Below are positions 44,818-53,631 of a stretch of 64,000 nt of DNA, piece by piece (within the stretch, counting starts at the first letter, position 1; every line of letters starts with the position of its first letter). Source of the stretch: Acidobacteriota bacterium (GTDB taxonomy: Bacteria; Acidobacteriota; Blastocatellia; UBA7656). A model generated the notes under the pieces. That model was not told where the DNA came from. It did not search any database and saw only the letters and a list, made by a program, of their open reading frames with translations. Position numbers and translations under genes: made by a program. The stretch is taken from NCBI GenBank assembly GCA_040754075.1, contig JBFMDH010000012.1:62001-126000 (forward strand), read 5' to 3'.

Positions 44818-45480
44818 TCAGTGTTCGACTTTTCCGTTTACCACAAAAGCAATGGGTAAATCGCTGCCCGCAGAAGTTTTCACCTTCAAAGTTAAAATCA
44901 AATGCGCCTGCTCGTTCTCTGATAATTTCGGATTGACTTCTGCGCCTTCGGCTAATAACAGACTCATCGCTGCCGGGTGATTGCCGCCTAATGATTTGGC
45001 GCTCATCTTGGTTAAATCGGTAAACCCATAGGTGGCGTCAACGTTTTGATCAACGGCAACCGGGGTGAGTAACAAAAAATCACGGTAGGGAGAGATGCCC
45101 ATGTGATTGCCATCGGTCGGATGCAACGCATACCGCAACGTATAGGCTCCGGCTTTGACATCCTGCCCGCGAAAATCGGAATAATTTTTCGGGAAATTAA
45201 TGACGGCGATTACTGCGGAATCGACGATTTCCGTATAAAACGCGCCCGATATATCTTTTTTAGTGGCGACCGGAATGGCTTTTCTGAACCAGATTTCACA
45301 AAGCGATGTGCCATCCGCCAAAGTGATTTTATAGCCTTTTTCTTCTAACGATTTTTTCACTGAATCCGAAGCGGCAGCATCGGTAAACGCGCCGGTCGGT
45401 TCGATTTTGTCGCTGCTTGCAAAGGTAGAGAAGGGAATAAGCAGGGAAACCAGCGCCAATAATACAAGTCTGCGAAACAT
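44818..45480 (-). CDS. Hypothetical exported protein
   Basis: From ATG 45478-45480 (GAGGAG upstream) MFRRLVLLALVSLLIPFSTFA is a signal peptide. The mature part has an AGAYTLRYALHPTDGNHMGIS pattern resembling families of exported beta-sandwich proteins related to DUF2911, which I can only suggest. No membrane or catalytic motif is seen. It is coupled to the ClpX-like gene at a one-base gap. Confidence 0.6.
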   Translation of the reverse strand: MFRRLVLLALVSLLIPFSTFASSDKIEPTGAFTDAAASDSVKKSLEEKGYKITLADGTSLCEIWFRKAIPVATKKDISGAFYTEIVDSAVIAVINFPKNYSDFRGQDVKAGAYTLRYALHPTDGNHMGISPYRDFLLLTPVAVDQNVDATYGFTDLTKMSAKSLGGNHPAAMSLLLAEGAEVNPKLSENEQAHLILTLKVKTSAGSDLPIAFVVNGKVEH

Positions 45481-45739
45481 TAAAATCTCCTCGGTATTTA
45501 TCAATGGGATGAAAGCGTTGATGGATTTTGAATATCGGCTCACTTAATTAGTCAAATCAACAAAGGGCATCGGTGATTAACTCGCTGACTTAAAAGCCCG
45601 TGCTTTGATGTCATTTGAAATCAAAGGTGTTGCCCGTTCATTGATTGAGTAATGAAAAGCAAGCGCAGGTATTTCAGCCCGGTATAACTTTGCGGATTAA
45701 AATATCTGCGCCCTTTAATTTATCAATTTGAATTCAGGC

Positions 45740-46456
45740 TCAATGATGCGCCATCGCCTGCGGGGAGGTGAGCGTTTGCTCGGTTGCAAAACTGCCGATG
45801 AAGGCGCTACGTTTGCCGCTCAATTTCCAGGTCACATTCAAATCTTTGCCTTCATACATATCCAGCATCGCCACCGCCGCCATCGCATGAGTCGTTTGCG
45901 TGAGAGGTTTGTAAAACGTCTCTTCATTGCCGCAGAGGTGGTCTTTGCTATTGAGCATTCGGGTTTCAATGCCGGCGATGGTTCCGGCGGTCATCTTGAT
46001 TTTGTTGTAATGCCCGTTCTCCTGGCTGACTTCAAAATCAATCGGCGCGGCGACCACGCGCACCACATCATTTAACAATTGCCCTCCCATATTTTTGGCG
46101 AAATTCAATAAAGCCGCGCCTTGCGCCGGTGTGGCTTTTTCATCAACGAGGACGACCGCTTTAGCGGCGGGAATGTTACCGGTGTAAGGGTCGCCAATTG
46201 TGGCATCGGCTTTGATAACCGCAACCACACCCAATCCGTCAACCTTTACGCCGTTCCAACTTCCGTTATTGATTCGCCAGCCCATCACTGCCTGATCGCC
46301 GACGAGATTCATTTCAGCATTGGCGACACAATATCCCGTATACACATCGGCGTTGCGGGATTCGACATAATCGCCGGAAATCTGTTGCGCGTTGCCTGTT
46401 GACGCCATCGCCAACACGCTCAAACACAGAGAAGCAAGGATGAACATTCTACGCAT
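45740..46456 (-). CDS. DUF1326-like exported protein
   Basis: After a signal peptide (cleavage near NAQQ) the start of the mature protein, ISGDYVESRNADVYTGYCVANAEMN, matches the DUF1326 family opening, and DGLGVVAVIKAD and AAKAVVLVDEKATPAQGAALL continue the pattern. Biochemical role is unknown. Two conserved cysteines occur (in TGYC and HLCG). It stands between the secreted-protein gene and the methyltransferase, with about 200 bp of plain sequence each side. Confidence 0.75.
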   Translation of the reverse strand: MRRMFILASLCLSVLAMASTGNAQQISGDYVESRNADVYTGYCVANAEMNLVGDQAVMGWRINNGSWNGVKVDGLGVVAVIKADATIGDPYTGNIPAAKAVVLVDEKATPAQGAALLNFAKNMGGQLLNDVVRVVAAPIDFEVSQENGHYNKIKMTAGTIAGIETRMLNSKDHLCGNEETFYKPLTQTTHAMAAVAMLDMYEGKDLNVTWKLSGKRSAFIGSFATEQTLTSPQAMAHH

Positions 46457-46621
46457 CTTTTCTGCTCCTATTGATATTAAATTTAGATTGACTCTAAGTT
46501 TTGAATTTATCTTTGTGATGCGGGCGCGTCAAGCGAAAGGTTGACGCCTGGGGCTTGCGCTTGAGGGTTTATTGATTGGCAAACTTACTCTGAATTTTCG
46601 CGCCTCGCATCATTGATAAAT

Positions 46622-47680
46622 TTATGGTTTCGCCTCGAAAATTATATTGAATGGCGTTTCTGTGGCGCGGCGAAATTGGCGGAATCCGCCCTGCATGACA
46701 ACATCACGAAGTTTGGCTTCACCGGCTTGTGCGCCCAGCGCCAGACCAACCTCCTGCGCCAGCGATGCAGGGGTGCAAATCAACGTCGATGCCGAATAAA
46801 AAACGCGCCCGACAGGGTTGAGGTTTTCGGCAGCATCATCATTAGCGAATGGCTCAACAATCATCCAGGTGCCATCCGCTTTCAGGGATTGCAACACGTG
46901 CGCGGCGGCTCCCACGGGGTCGCCCATATCGTGAAGGCAATCAAAAAAAGTGACGAAGTCATAATCATTTCCCGGATATTGTTTCGCAGCGGCGACTTTA
47001 AAAGTCACCCGGTCTTCAACTCCTGCGGCGGTTGCGCGCTCCTTGGCTTTTTCAATGGACGCCGGATGATAATCAAATCCCAAAAACGTTGAATTGGGAA
47101 AGGCTTGAGCCATGAGAATGGTTGACGAACCGTGACCGCAACCGACATCCGCGACCTTCGCGCCATCCCGCAATTTCATCTCCACGCCATCCAAAGTTGG
47201 TATCCACGCATTCATTAAATTGGCAGCATAACCAGGGCGGAAAAACCGCTCGGTTCCCAGGAATAAATCGGCGTGATGTTCATGCCATCCGAAACCTTCG
47301 CCGGTACGAAACGCCTGAGCAATTTTTGGCGCGGCTTTAGTTGCTGCTAAGGCAACTTGAAACGCGCCGGGCAAAAAAGCCGGGCTGTTATCGTTGGCAA
47401 AGATGAATGCCTGCTCTTCGGTTAAATAGAATTTTTTGTTCTCAGCATCGTAACTGACATAACCGCTTGCCGCCTGTGATGCCAGCCATTCGCGAACATA
47501 GCGTTCGGCGGTTTGTGTGCGTTCGGCTAATTCCGTAGATGTTTGTGCGCCGCCTTCAGCGAGTGCTTTGTAAAGCCCAAGCTCATCGCCGATGACCACC
47601 ATCGCGGCTGCCATCGTCGCGCCGAAATCATTCACACCTTTACCCAATAATTCATGCAATTTGTCTTCGTTGATTGACAC
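46622..47680 (-). CDS. Class I SAM-dependent methyltransferase with N-terminal winged helix
   Basis: An N-terminal winged-helix dimerisation domain (about residues 15-80) precedes a class I methyltransferase: VADVGCGHGSSTILMAQAFP is the SAM-binding motif I, and FDCLHDMGDP and the following part are motif IV-like. This is the arrangement of small-molecule O-methyltransferases; the substrate is unknown. GTG 47678-47680 with GGAGG upstream is preferred over the ATG at 47773, which is not aligned with the family start. Confidence 0.85.
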   Translation of the reverse strand: MSINEDKLHELLGKGVNDFGATMAAAMVVIGDELGLYKALAEGGAQTSTELAERTQTAERYVREWLASQAASGYVSYDAENKKFYLTEEQAFIFANDNSPAFLPGAFQVALAATKAAPKIAQAFRTGEGFGWHEHHADLFLGTERFFRPGYAANLMNAWIPTLDGVEMKLRDGAKVADVGCGHGSSTILMAQAFPNSTFLGFDYHPASIEKAKERATAAGVEDRVTFKVAAAKQYPGNDYDFVTFFDCLHDMGDPVGAAAHVLQSLKADGTWMIVEPFANDDAAENLNPVGRVFYSASTLICTPASLAQEVGLALGAQAGEAKLRDVVMQGGFRQFRRATETPFNIIFEAKP

Positions 47681-47823
47681 AGCTCTTGCCTCCTTGAGGA
47701 TTGTTGTAGGGGCTACGGAAGGGAGGTATACGAGAGATGAAAAACTGAAGATCGTGTTCCTGCTCCTACACAATGCAGAATTTATTACAGTGTGCGGGCA
47801 AATTCAAATCAACTGGGTCGTAA

Positions 47824-47859
47824 AACTAAAAAAGGGCGATGCCTCGCCCTTTTTTAGTT
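47824..47859. terminator. Bidirectional intrinsic terminator, perfect 16-bp stem
   Basis: AACTAAAAAAGGGCGA (47824-47839), loop TGCC, TCGCCCTTTTTTAGTT (47844-47859). On the minus strand it ends the xanthine-dehydrogenase-type operon before the methyltransferase gene. Confidence 0.93.
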
Positions 47860-47895
47860 TGTCGAACCTTGATAGAGATTCAGTTGAAATTTTAA

Positions 47896-48126
47896 TCAGA
47901 TTTTGCCCGTGCCATGACAAGGACGGTCTGCGGAGTTACATTCGCCGGGTTCGGCAAGTTGTCCGTCCGGTCCCAGACAACTCTGCGTAAACAGACACCA
48001 GAAATGCCCGTTCAATCCGTGGGGAATTTCCGGGTCGCGCGGCGCATCATAAAACATGGCTTTCCAACGCAGCATCGGGCATAGATGCGGATGGGATGTA
48101 TCGTAACGTTCGGCTTCGGTTCTCAT
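47896..48126 (-). CDS. Small Cys-rich hypothetical protein (76 aa)
   Basis: Overlaps the FAD-subunit stop codon by ATGA, so it is translated with the oxidase operon. Five cysteines (16, 44, 50, 63, 70) and conserved-looking HPHLCPMLRWKAMF, GHFWCLFTQSCLGPDG suggest a metal-binding or disulfide-bonded protein. There is no signal peptide. It could assist cofactor or metal handling of the neighbouring enzyme, but that is a guess. Confidence 0.7.
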   Translation of the reverse strand: MRTEAERYDTSHPHLCPMLRWKAMFYDAPRDPEIPHGLNGHFWCLFTQSCLGPDGQLAEPGECNSADRPCHGTGKI

Positions 48127-49112
48127 CGCATTCCTCCTTTCGCTGCCGCTAAGATAGCGCGCTTGACAGCAACTTTTGCCAGTTGAATTTTATAGCCGTT
48201 TTTACTTAATGCTTTGGCTTGTGCGACGGCGGCTTTGCCGGCAGCTTCGGCGCTCTCTTCGGTAATCGCCTGACCAACCAGCGCCTTTTCGGCATCCATT
48301 GACCGATAAGGCGTCGGCGCAACGTGACCGAGTACAATGCGCGCCGCTTTAACTTTGTTGCCGGTCATGGTTAATACCACCGAAGCCGTAGCAAGCGGCC
48401 AATCCAATGAATCTTTTTGACGAACTTCATAGGTCGCGCTCTTGGCTCCAGCCATCGGCGGCACGATGATGTCCGTGACCATTTCACCGGGCTTTAAATC
48501 ATACTCGCGGTCGCCATCGGATTTCGGCGTGACAAAGAAATTTTCAAGCGCCACTTCGCGTTGTCCTTTTGCGCCGAAAATTCTGACTTTGGCATTCATC
48601 GCAATCAATGCCGGAGCCAGGCTCGAAGGATTGACGAACAAGGCTTCGCCATTGTTACCGAGAATCGCGTGATAACGATTGTCGCCGTTCGGAACCAGCG
48701 GTTCGCCTTTTTCATCCTTTGCCAAAATGCCGAATCCTGCGCGGTAATACCAGCAACGCGGACGTTGACAAAGCTCACCACCGACGGTTCCCATCGCCCG
48801 AAGTTGCGGACTGGCGATGCCTTCACCCGCTTGAGTGATGGCTTTGTATTCGCGCAGTTGCGGGCTATCCAATAATTCCTGAATGGTCACGATAGCGCCG
48901 ATTCTCAGTCCGGCTTTCGCAGACCAACTGACGCCGCGAAGTTCCTTGATGTTTTTAATGTTTACCAGACGTTTCGGGGTGACGACGTAATCTTTCATTA
49001 AAGAAATCAAATCGGTGCCACCCGCGAGAACTTCTGCGTCAGCCCACGAATTGCCTAATAATTTGACTGCCTGTTCTTTTGTCGTCGGACTTGCGTATTC
49101 AAATGCGTTCAC
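48123..49112 (-). CDS. Xanthine dehydrogenase-family FAD-binding subunit
   Basis: FAD-carrying subunit of a three-part molybdenum hydroxylase. AEVLAGGTDLISLMKD and TIQELLDSPQLREY are typical of the FAD domain of CoxM/YagS proteins, as is GGELCQRPRCWYYRAG, which in YagS-type proteins binds a 4Fe-4S cluster. Overlaps the molybdopterin subunit by four bases (ATGA). Confidence 0.92.
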   Translation of the reverse strand: MNAFEYASPTTKEQAVKLLGNSWADAEVLAGGTDLISLMKDYVVTPKRLVNIKNIKELRGVSWSAKAGLRIGAIVTIQELLDSPQLREYKAITQAGEGIASPQLRAMGTVGGELCQRPRCWYYRAGFGILAKDEKGEPLVPNGDNRYHAILGNNGEALFVNPSSLAPALIAMNAKVRIFGAKGQREVALENFFVTPKSDGDREYDLKPGEMVTDIIVPPMAGAKSATYEVRQKDSLDWPLATASVVLTMTGNKVKAARIVLGHVAPTPYRSMDAEKALVGQAITEESAEAAGKAAVAQAKALSKNGYKIQLAKVAVKRAILAAAKGGMR

Positions 49113-51244
49113 GAGCGACCTCCTTTCTCAAGCGCGGCAAGCACGCGGTCGGGTGTCAGTGGCAGATTGGGAACGCGCACCCCTATGGCGTTCGCCACCG
49201 CATTGCCAATGGCTGCGCCGGGCGAAACCGCAGGCGGTTCACCGATGCCTATCACGCCGCGCTCATCGTAACCTTTGCCGGTCATCAGATGGACTTCAAA
49301 ATCGCCGATGTCACCGATGCCTGCAAGTTTGTAAAACTCCATATTCGGATTCAAGGCTTTTCCGGTTCGCGCATCCATCACCTTTTCTTCATACAATGCC
49401 CAGCAAACGCCCATAATGATTGCGCCGTTTACCTGACTTTCAGCGAGCTTGGCGTTGATTACCAAACCGACATCTTGCACGGCGACGATTTTATTGATTT
49501 TGACGATGCCGGTTTCAATATCGACCGTCACATCAGCCATCTGTACGCCGCCGACGCCTTGCGAAGTGAGTTGTCCGGGTCCGGGATTTTTGCCGCGAAC
49601 CGTGAGCGGCGCGGCGCCCAACTTCTGACAGGCTTCTTTCCAACTCAGGCTTTTAGCGGGATTGCCTTTGACTTGAATTTTGCCGCCGACAGCTTCAAGG
49701 TCAGCCGGTTGTGCGCCAAGGGTTGGCGCGACTTTGGCAAAAATTTGATCAAGCGCATCAAGACAACCACGCCGTGTGGAAGCGGAGACGCCGCCGATGG
49801 TGGTGCTGCCGCCAGAGCCTCCGGACGCCGGATATTTGTTATCGCCGATGCTGATTTTGATAGCTTCGAGTGGTAAACCCAAAGTATCCCCGGCAACGAT
49901 GGCAAGCGCCGTGCGCGTGCCGACACCTAAATCCTGGGTGCCCATTTTGACTTCGACAGAGCCATCCGGTTGAATCACGATGTCGCAATCGCTGGCGTGA
50001 CCGCCCCCGCCCCAGGTGTGAATCGAAAGTCCGAGTCCGCGTTTGAGATAACCCGGAGTTTTATCGCCGCGCGGATGCCAGTTCTTTTTCCAGGCGATTT
50101 TTTCAGCGGCAATCACCAACTCCTCGGCATAAACATTCTGGCGGGTGCCGAGCAGATTTTTGTTTTTCAAAAAGAGATCAAGCGGGTCCATATTTAATTT
50201 TGCCGCCAGATCATCCAACGCGCTCATGGTCATATAACAAACCTGCGGATGGGTCGGCGCGCGCCAGGCTCTCTGGGGCCCGATGTTATTGACGATGCCG
50301 ATGTTTTGTTTGCGTTGGTTGGGAATATCGACGATATAAGGCATCAAGGGATTGGGATTGCCTGAACCGCCGACGCCACCTGTGCCCCAAGATACCGATT
50401 CCCATGCGGTCAGTGTGCCGTCTTTTTTCGCGCCGATTTTAACTTTGGCATAAAGCGAAGGACGCCCACCGGCAACCATTAATTCAGCATCACGTTCAAG
50501 AAATATTTTGACCGGTTTACCGGCTTTTTTCGCCAGTTTCGCGGCTGCCACGTCCCAGGTATCGGGACCAAATTTGCTGCCGAAGCCGCCGCCAATATGG
50601 TCTTGTTGAACGCGCACATTGCCTGCGGGAATTTGCAACGGCGGCGCAATTTGCGCCGCAATATTGCTCACTGCTTGAGTTGAAATGAAAGAGGTCAAGT
50701 TATTGCCGTCCCATTCGGCAACCGAGCCATGCGGTTCCAGACAGCAATGGGTGATGACCGGCAAACCATATTCGCCTTCGTGAATGACTTCGGCTTCGGC
50801 AAACCCTTTATCGGGATCGCCCTTGGTGGTTGCCGCAGTCGGTCTGGCGCGGTCACCCGCATTATTCGGGTCGTTATCGACAACATAATGCGGCAGGATT
50901 TCATACTGAATTTTGATGGCGCGGATGGCATCTTCGGCGGTGGGTTCATCGATTGCTGCAACCGCCACGATATTTTCACCCGCCCATTGAATTTCAAAGC
51001 CCACGTTGTTGATGATTTGCACCGCCGCCACGCCTTTCATCTTTTCAGCCGCAGAGGTGTCAATGCTGACGATTTTCGCATGCGCGTGCGGCGAACGCAG
51101 AATTTTACCGAACAACATATTCGGGCGGTTGACATCGGAATTGTATTTGGCTCTGCCGGAAACTTTCGGCGGGCCGTCGACGCGGGAAATGCGTTTACCG
51201 ATTAATGTGCGTTTTTCGGCATCAGGCCATTTATATTCAGCCAT
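49109..51244 (-). CDS. Xanthine dehydrogenase-family molybdopterin-binding subunit
   Basis: Large catalytic subunit (711 aa) with molybdopterin-cytosine dinucleotide-type motifs: GGGFGSKFG, the region AWRAPTHPQVCY, and the active-site glutamate within IGIGEPPAVSPGAAIGNAVA. It resembles YagR/PaoC aldehyde oxidases. The start overlaps the 2Fe-2S gene by eight bases. Substrate could be aldehydes or purines. No PaoD-like maturation factor is in the window. Confidence 0.93.
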   Translation of the reverse strand: MAEYKWPDAEKRTLIGKRISRVDGPPKVSGRAKYNSDVNRPNMLFGKILRSPHAHAKIVSIDTSAAEKMKGVAAVQIINNVGFEIQWAGENIVAVAAIDEPTAEDAIRAIKIQYEILPHYVVDNDPNNAGDRARPTAATTKGDPDKGFAEAEVIHEGEYGLPVITHCCLEPHGSVAEWDGNNLTSFISTQAVSNIAAQIAPPLQIPAGNVRVQQDHIGGGFGSKFGPDTWDVAAAKLAKKAGKPVKIFLERDAELMVAGGRPSLYAKVKIGAKKDGTLTAWESVSWGTGGVGGSGNPNPLMPYIVDIPNQRKQNIGIVNNIGPQRAWRAPTHPQVCYMTMSALDDLAAKLNMDPLDLFLKNKNLLGTRQNVYAEELVIAAEKIAWKKNWHPRGDKTPGYLKRGLGLSIHTWGGGGHASDCDIVIQPDGSVEVKMGTQDLGVGTRTALAIVAGDTLGLPLEAIKISIGDNKYPASGGSGGSTTIGGVSASTRRGCLDALDQIFAKVAPTLGAQPADLEAVGGKIQVKGNPAKSLSWKEACQKLGAAPLTVRGKNPGPGQLTSQGVGGVQMADVTVDIETGIVKINKIVAVQDVGLVINAKLAESQVNGAIIMGVCWALYEEKVMDARTGKALNPNMEFYKLAGIGDIGDFEVHLMTGKGYDERGVIGIGEPPAVSPGAAIGNAVANAIGVRVPNLPLTPDRVLAALEKGGRS

Positions 51245-51878
51245 TGCGCTTTCCTCCTTTCTGCATTTGCGCTGCCTGCAATACGGCTGCGCGGACTCCT
51301 ATGTAGGTTCCGCAACGGCAGAGATTGCCGCCCAGCCCTTTTTTCACCTGCTCAGGCGTCGGGTTCGGATTTTTATCCAAAAAAGCTTTACAAGCCATTA
51401 CGAATCCCGGCGTGCAATAGCCGCACTGTTGCCCGTCGTTATCTACGAAAGCTTGTTGAATGGGATGTAATTTCTCGCCCTGCATCAATGATTCAACTGT
51501 GGTGATGGATTTGCCTTGCGCTTCGATGGCAAGCACGGTGCAGGAATAGACCGGTTTGCCGTCCATCATTACCGTGCACGCCCCACAGGTGGCGCGGTCA
51601 CAAACCCGTTTTGCGCCGGTGATGTCCAGTTCGTTGCGTAAAGCTTCAAGCAAGGTGACGCGAGGTTCGACTTCAACTGTGCGCTTTTGCCCGTTGACCG
51701 TGAGCGAAACCGCAGATTTGGCTGGGCCAAATATTTTTACATCCTGTCCGTTGACCTTAACGATTCGATGTCCGACGACCAGCGGCACACCAAGCGAAAT
51801 GCCCGATGCTTTTAAAAAGGTTCGTCGCGACACCGCCGCTTTCTCTTTATCTGATTTGTTTATTTCATCACTCATCAA
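51237..51878 (-). CDS. 2Fe-2S subunit of xanthine dehydrogenase-family oxidase, Tat-exported
   Basis: Small subunit with a twin-arginine signal (SRRTFLKASGISLGVPLVVG) that sends the complex, folded with cofactor, to the periplasm. Two [2Fe-2S] sites are visible: CDRATCGACTVMMDG with a later Cys, and GQQCGYCTPGFVMA with LCRCGTY. It opens the operon in the order 2Fe-2S, molybdopterin, FAD, small Cys-rich protein. It resembles PaoA/YagT. Confidence 0.94.
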   Translation of the reverse strand: MMSDEINKSDKEKAAVSRRTFLKASGISLGVPLVVGHRIVKVNGQDVKIFGPAKSAVSLTVNGQKRTVEVEPRVTLLEALRNELDITGAKRVCDRATCGACTVMMDGKPVYSCTVLAIEAQGKSITTVESLMQGEKLHPIQQAFVDNDGQQCGYCTPGFVMACKAFLDKNPNPTPEQVKKGLGGNLCRCGTYIGVRAAVLQAAQMQKGGKRNG

Positions 51879-51898
51879 TAGCCTCCACGTTTAGGTGA

Positions 51899-51929
51899 GA
51901 AGGCAAAAGGTAAAAGGTAAAGGCAAAAA
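51899..51929. repeat. Heptamer tandem repeat block, AAAAGGY family (left arm)
   Basis: Units close to AAAAGGC/AAAAGGT between the 2Fe-2S gene start and the next gene stop. An approximately inverted block lies at 51982-52003. It is a different unit from those at 2.6, 4.9 and 7.3 kb. Confidence 0.8.
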
Positions 51930-51981
51930 CGATGGTTAGGAATTTGGTATCGCTCAGTATCCACCCCGTTACTTTCATCTG

Positions 51982-52003
51982 CCATTTACTTTTTACTTTT
52001 ACC
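51982..52003. repeat. Heptamer tandem repeat block, AAAAGTA-like (inverted right arm)
   Basis: ATTTACT, TTTTACT, TTTTACC; its reverse complement is a run of AAAAGTA units, akin to the left arm but less exact. About 50 bp of unrelated sequence separates the arms. Confidence 0.7.
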
Positions 52004-52022
52004 CGATTGAAAAGGTTGTGCT

Positions 52023-52517
52023 CTATGGCTTTTCGAGAGCTGGCTTCTCTCTGTATTCGAGCGGATTAAAACAGCAAGGGCAATCGCCAGGCCCCAAAGC
52101 CGTAATACTGCAAACGTCACAATAATAAAAAATGTCTATCAGTTTGCCATCACGAATGGTTTGAATGTTGGTAATTTCCAGAAAATTGTTGGCGCGTGGT
52201 TCACCGGTTATTTGTAAATCGAGTTTTCGCACGCGCGATTCTTTAAACATCGCGGTCAATAAATCATCGGCTGCAAACTTGAAAACTTTTTTATCCTTTG
52301 ATACCAATTCATAAGTATGCGAACCCGTGCTACAGTCCCGGTTTTCGCTCAAACGCTGCCCTGATTCATCCAGACAATAAACTCGCCCCTGAGCGATAAT
52401 TTTTTCAGTTTCGGATTCACTGGCAGGATTTTTCCCCTGCCCGAAGGCAATGGGAGAGAAGCAGGCGGTTAAGCAAGCCATCAGAAGGCAAATAAGAATT
52501 GGTGTGTGCCGCTTCAT
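52023..52517 (-). CDS. Hypothetical exported protein with Cys pairs
   Basis: From the Met at 52517 the protein has a signal sequence (ILICLLMACLTACFSPIAFG); a lipobox reading TAC is possible. The mature part contains VYCLDESGQRLSENRDC, then near the end YYCDVCSITALGPGDCPCC, where two C-rich pairs could bind metal. No family recognised. It lies upstream of the oxidase operon on the same strand, separated by a repeat-filled gap. Confidence 0.65.
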   Translation of the reverse strand: MKRHTPILICLLMACLTACFSPIAFGQGKNPASESETEKIIAQGRVYCLDESGQRLSENRDCSTGSHTYELVSKDKKVFKFAADDLLTAMFKESRVRKLDLQITGEPRANNFLEITNIQTIRDGKLIDIFYYCDVCSITALGPGDCPCCFNPLEYREKPALEKP

Positions 52518-52731
52518 TGTGAAGATGCTCAAAGGAAATTTTGCTCATTCGATGAATGAGTAATTCCACTGGTGTTGCCTGACAATATTTTAAAAATAAA
52601 TACTCAACTGGAAGTGGCAACATAGCACAATCACTTTTTGCTTCGCAATCAAAGTGGCTACAGGTGACCGATTCAAAGGAAGGGTGGAAAACCGCTTCGC
52701 TGATTTTATTTCTCAAGCGGTTCGCGCGCCG

Positions 52732-53277
52732 TTATGGCACACAGTCTCCGGTAAGACTTATCAAGCTTTTGGATACGCATCTGCAAAGCGAATTGGCGCA
52801 AGGGGTGGCAACCAGACACTCGGAACCTATTGGCGCTATGGATACGCAAACACAACCATCTGTAACAACTGTACAACCCGAAGCCGCCGCCACGGCTGAC
52901 GGGATAATCAACGAGGTGATTAAAGGAAGCAATGCCAAAGACCCGATGCCGACTTTTTTAATGACGGCTCTCCTGGACAACTGGTTAATCGAGTGGGGCA
53001 GGTCGAGATAATTTTCAAAGAGGTGCGTGTTCTGTAGTTGCTTAATCGCCAATTCCACCAGATAACGGGCTGAAGGCAGATTGCCTGCCTTTTCCAATTC
53101 TTGAATGATTTCGGCAATGGTGCGGGAACCATCACACCGTTGCCAGACCCAAGCGGATGTTTTGTTCAGGCAGTACGCTTTATGGTAGTGCAAATCATAA
53201 ATCAGGATTTCATCAGCCAACTCTTTAATAACTAAATCCTTGGTTCGTGTTTTGGGAAACTTTTGGGATTCTTGCAT
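52732..53277 (-). CDS. PqqD-like RRE protein with hydrophobic anchor and Cys-rich tail
   Basis: Residues 10-90 match PqqD-type peptide-binding domains (RiPP recognition element): LADEILIYDLHYHKAYCLNKTSAWVWQRCDGSRTIAEIIQEL. Residues 101-134 form SRRAVIKKVGIGSLALLPLI plus a hydrophobic run and an AVAAASG end, resembling a twin-arginine or anchor signal placed after the domain. Residues 135-181 hold eight cysteines (135, 142, 144, 154, 160, 165, 167, 179). GGGGGA lies before the ATG. Divergent from the FAD reductase gene. A RiPP precursor or a maturation protein is possible; neither is proven. Confidence 0.75.
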   Translation of the reverse strand: MQESQKFPKTRTKDLVIKELADEILIYDLHYHKAYCLNKTSAWVWQRCDGSRTIAEIIQELEKAGNLPSARYLVELAIKQLQNTHLFENYLDLPHSINQLSRRAVIKKVGIGSLALLPLITSLIIPSAVAAASGCTVVTDGCVCVSIAPIGSECLVATPCANSLCRCVSKSLISLTGDCVP

Positions 53278-53631
53278 GACACTTATTCCCCCTGCGTTGT
53301 GGAGATTTACTAAAATAATTTCGGTTAATTAGCCAAACGGGGGTAACGATAAGGGGCGGAAACTCTGGTTTGAACGAGTCAGTTCATTTTGATAATGGTG
53401 TGGAAGGGATTGGGGAGTGACCAAAAAAATTTGACAATCAACCTCTATGACCACCAAGCGGAGATGTCAATAATTCAAACCCGCATTGAAAAGTGGGTAC
53501 AAACCGGCTTGCCGTGAAAGTGATTTTGACTGGTCGGCTTGTTAGAAGCAAATGTCTTCATGTTAAAATCGTCGATAACCGACGACGGTTGACAGCGATA
53601 AAAACCATTTTCACCCAAAGAGGAAAAGCTT
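53278..53631. other. Non-coding divergent gap of about 350 bp
   Basis: Lies between the PqqD-like gene and the FAD reductase, transcribed away from each other, so it should hold both promoters. I see no convincing gene. Segments such as AACGGGGGTAACGATAAGGGG are purine-rich, but I could not fold them into a known riboswitch class. A TTGACA hexamer at about 53430 has no good -10 partner. Confidence 0.6.
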
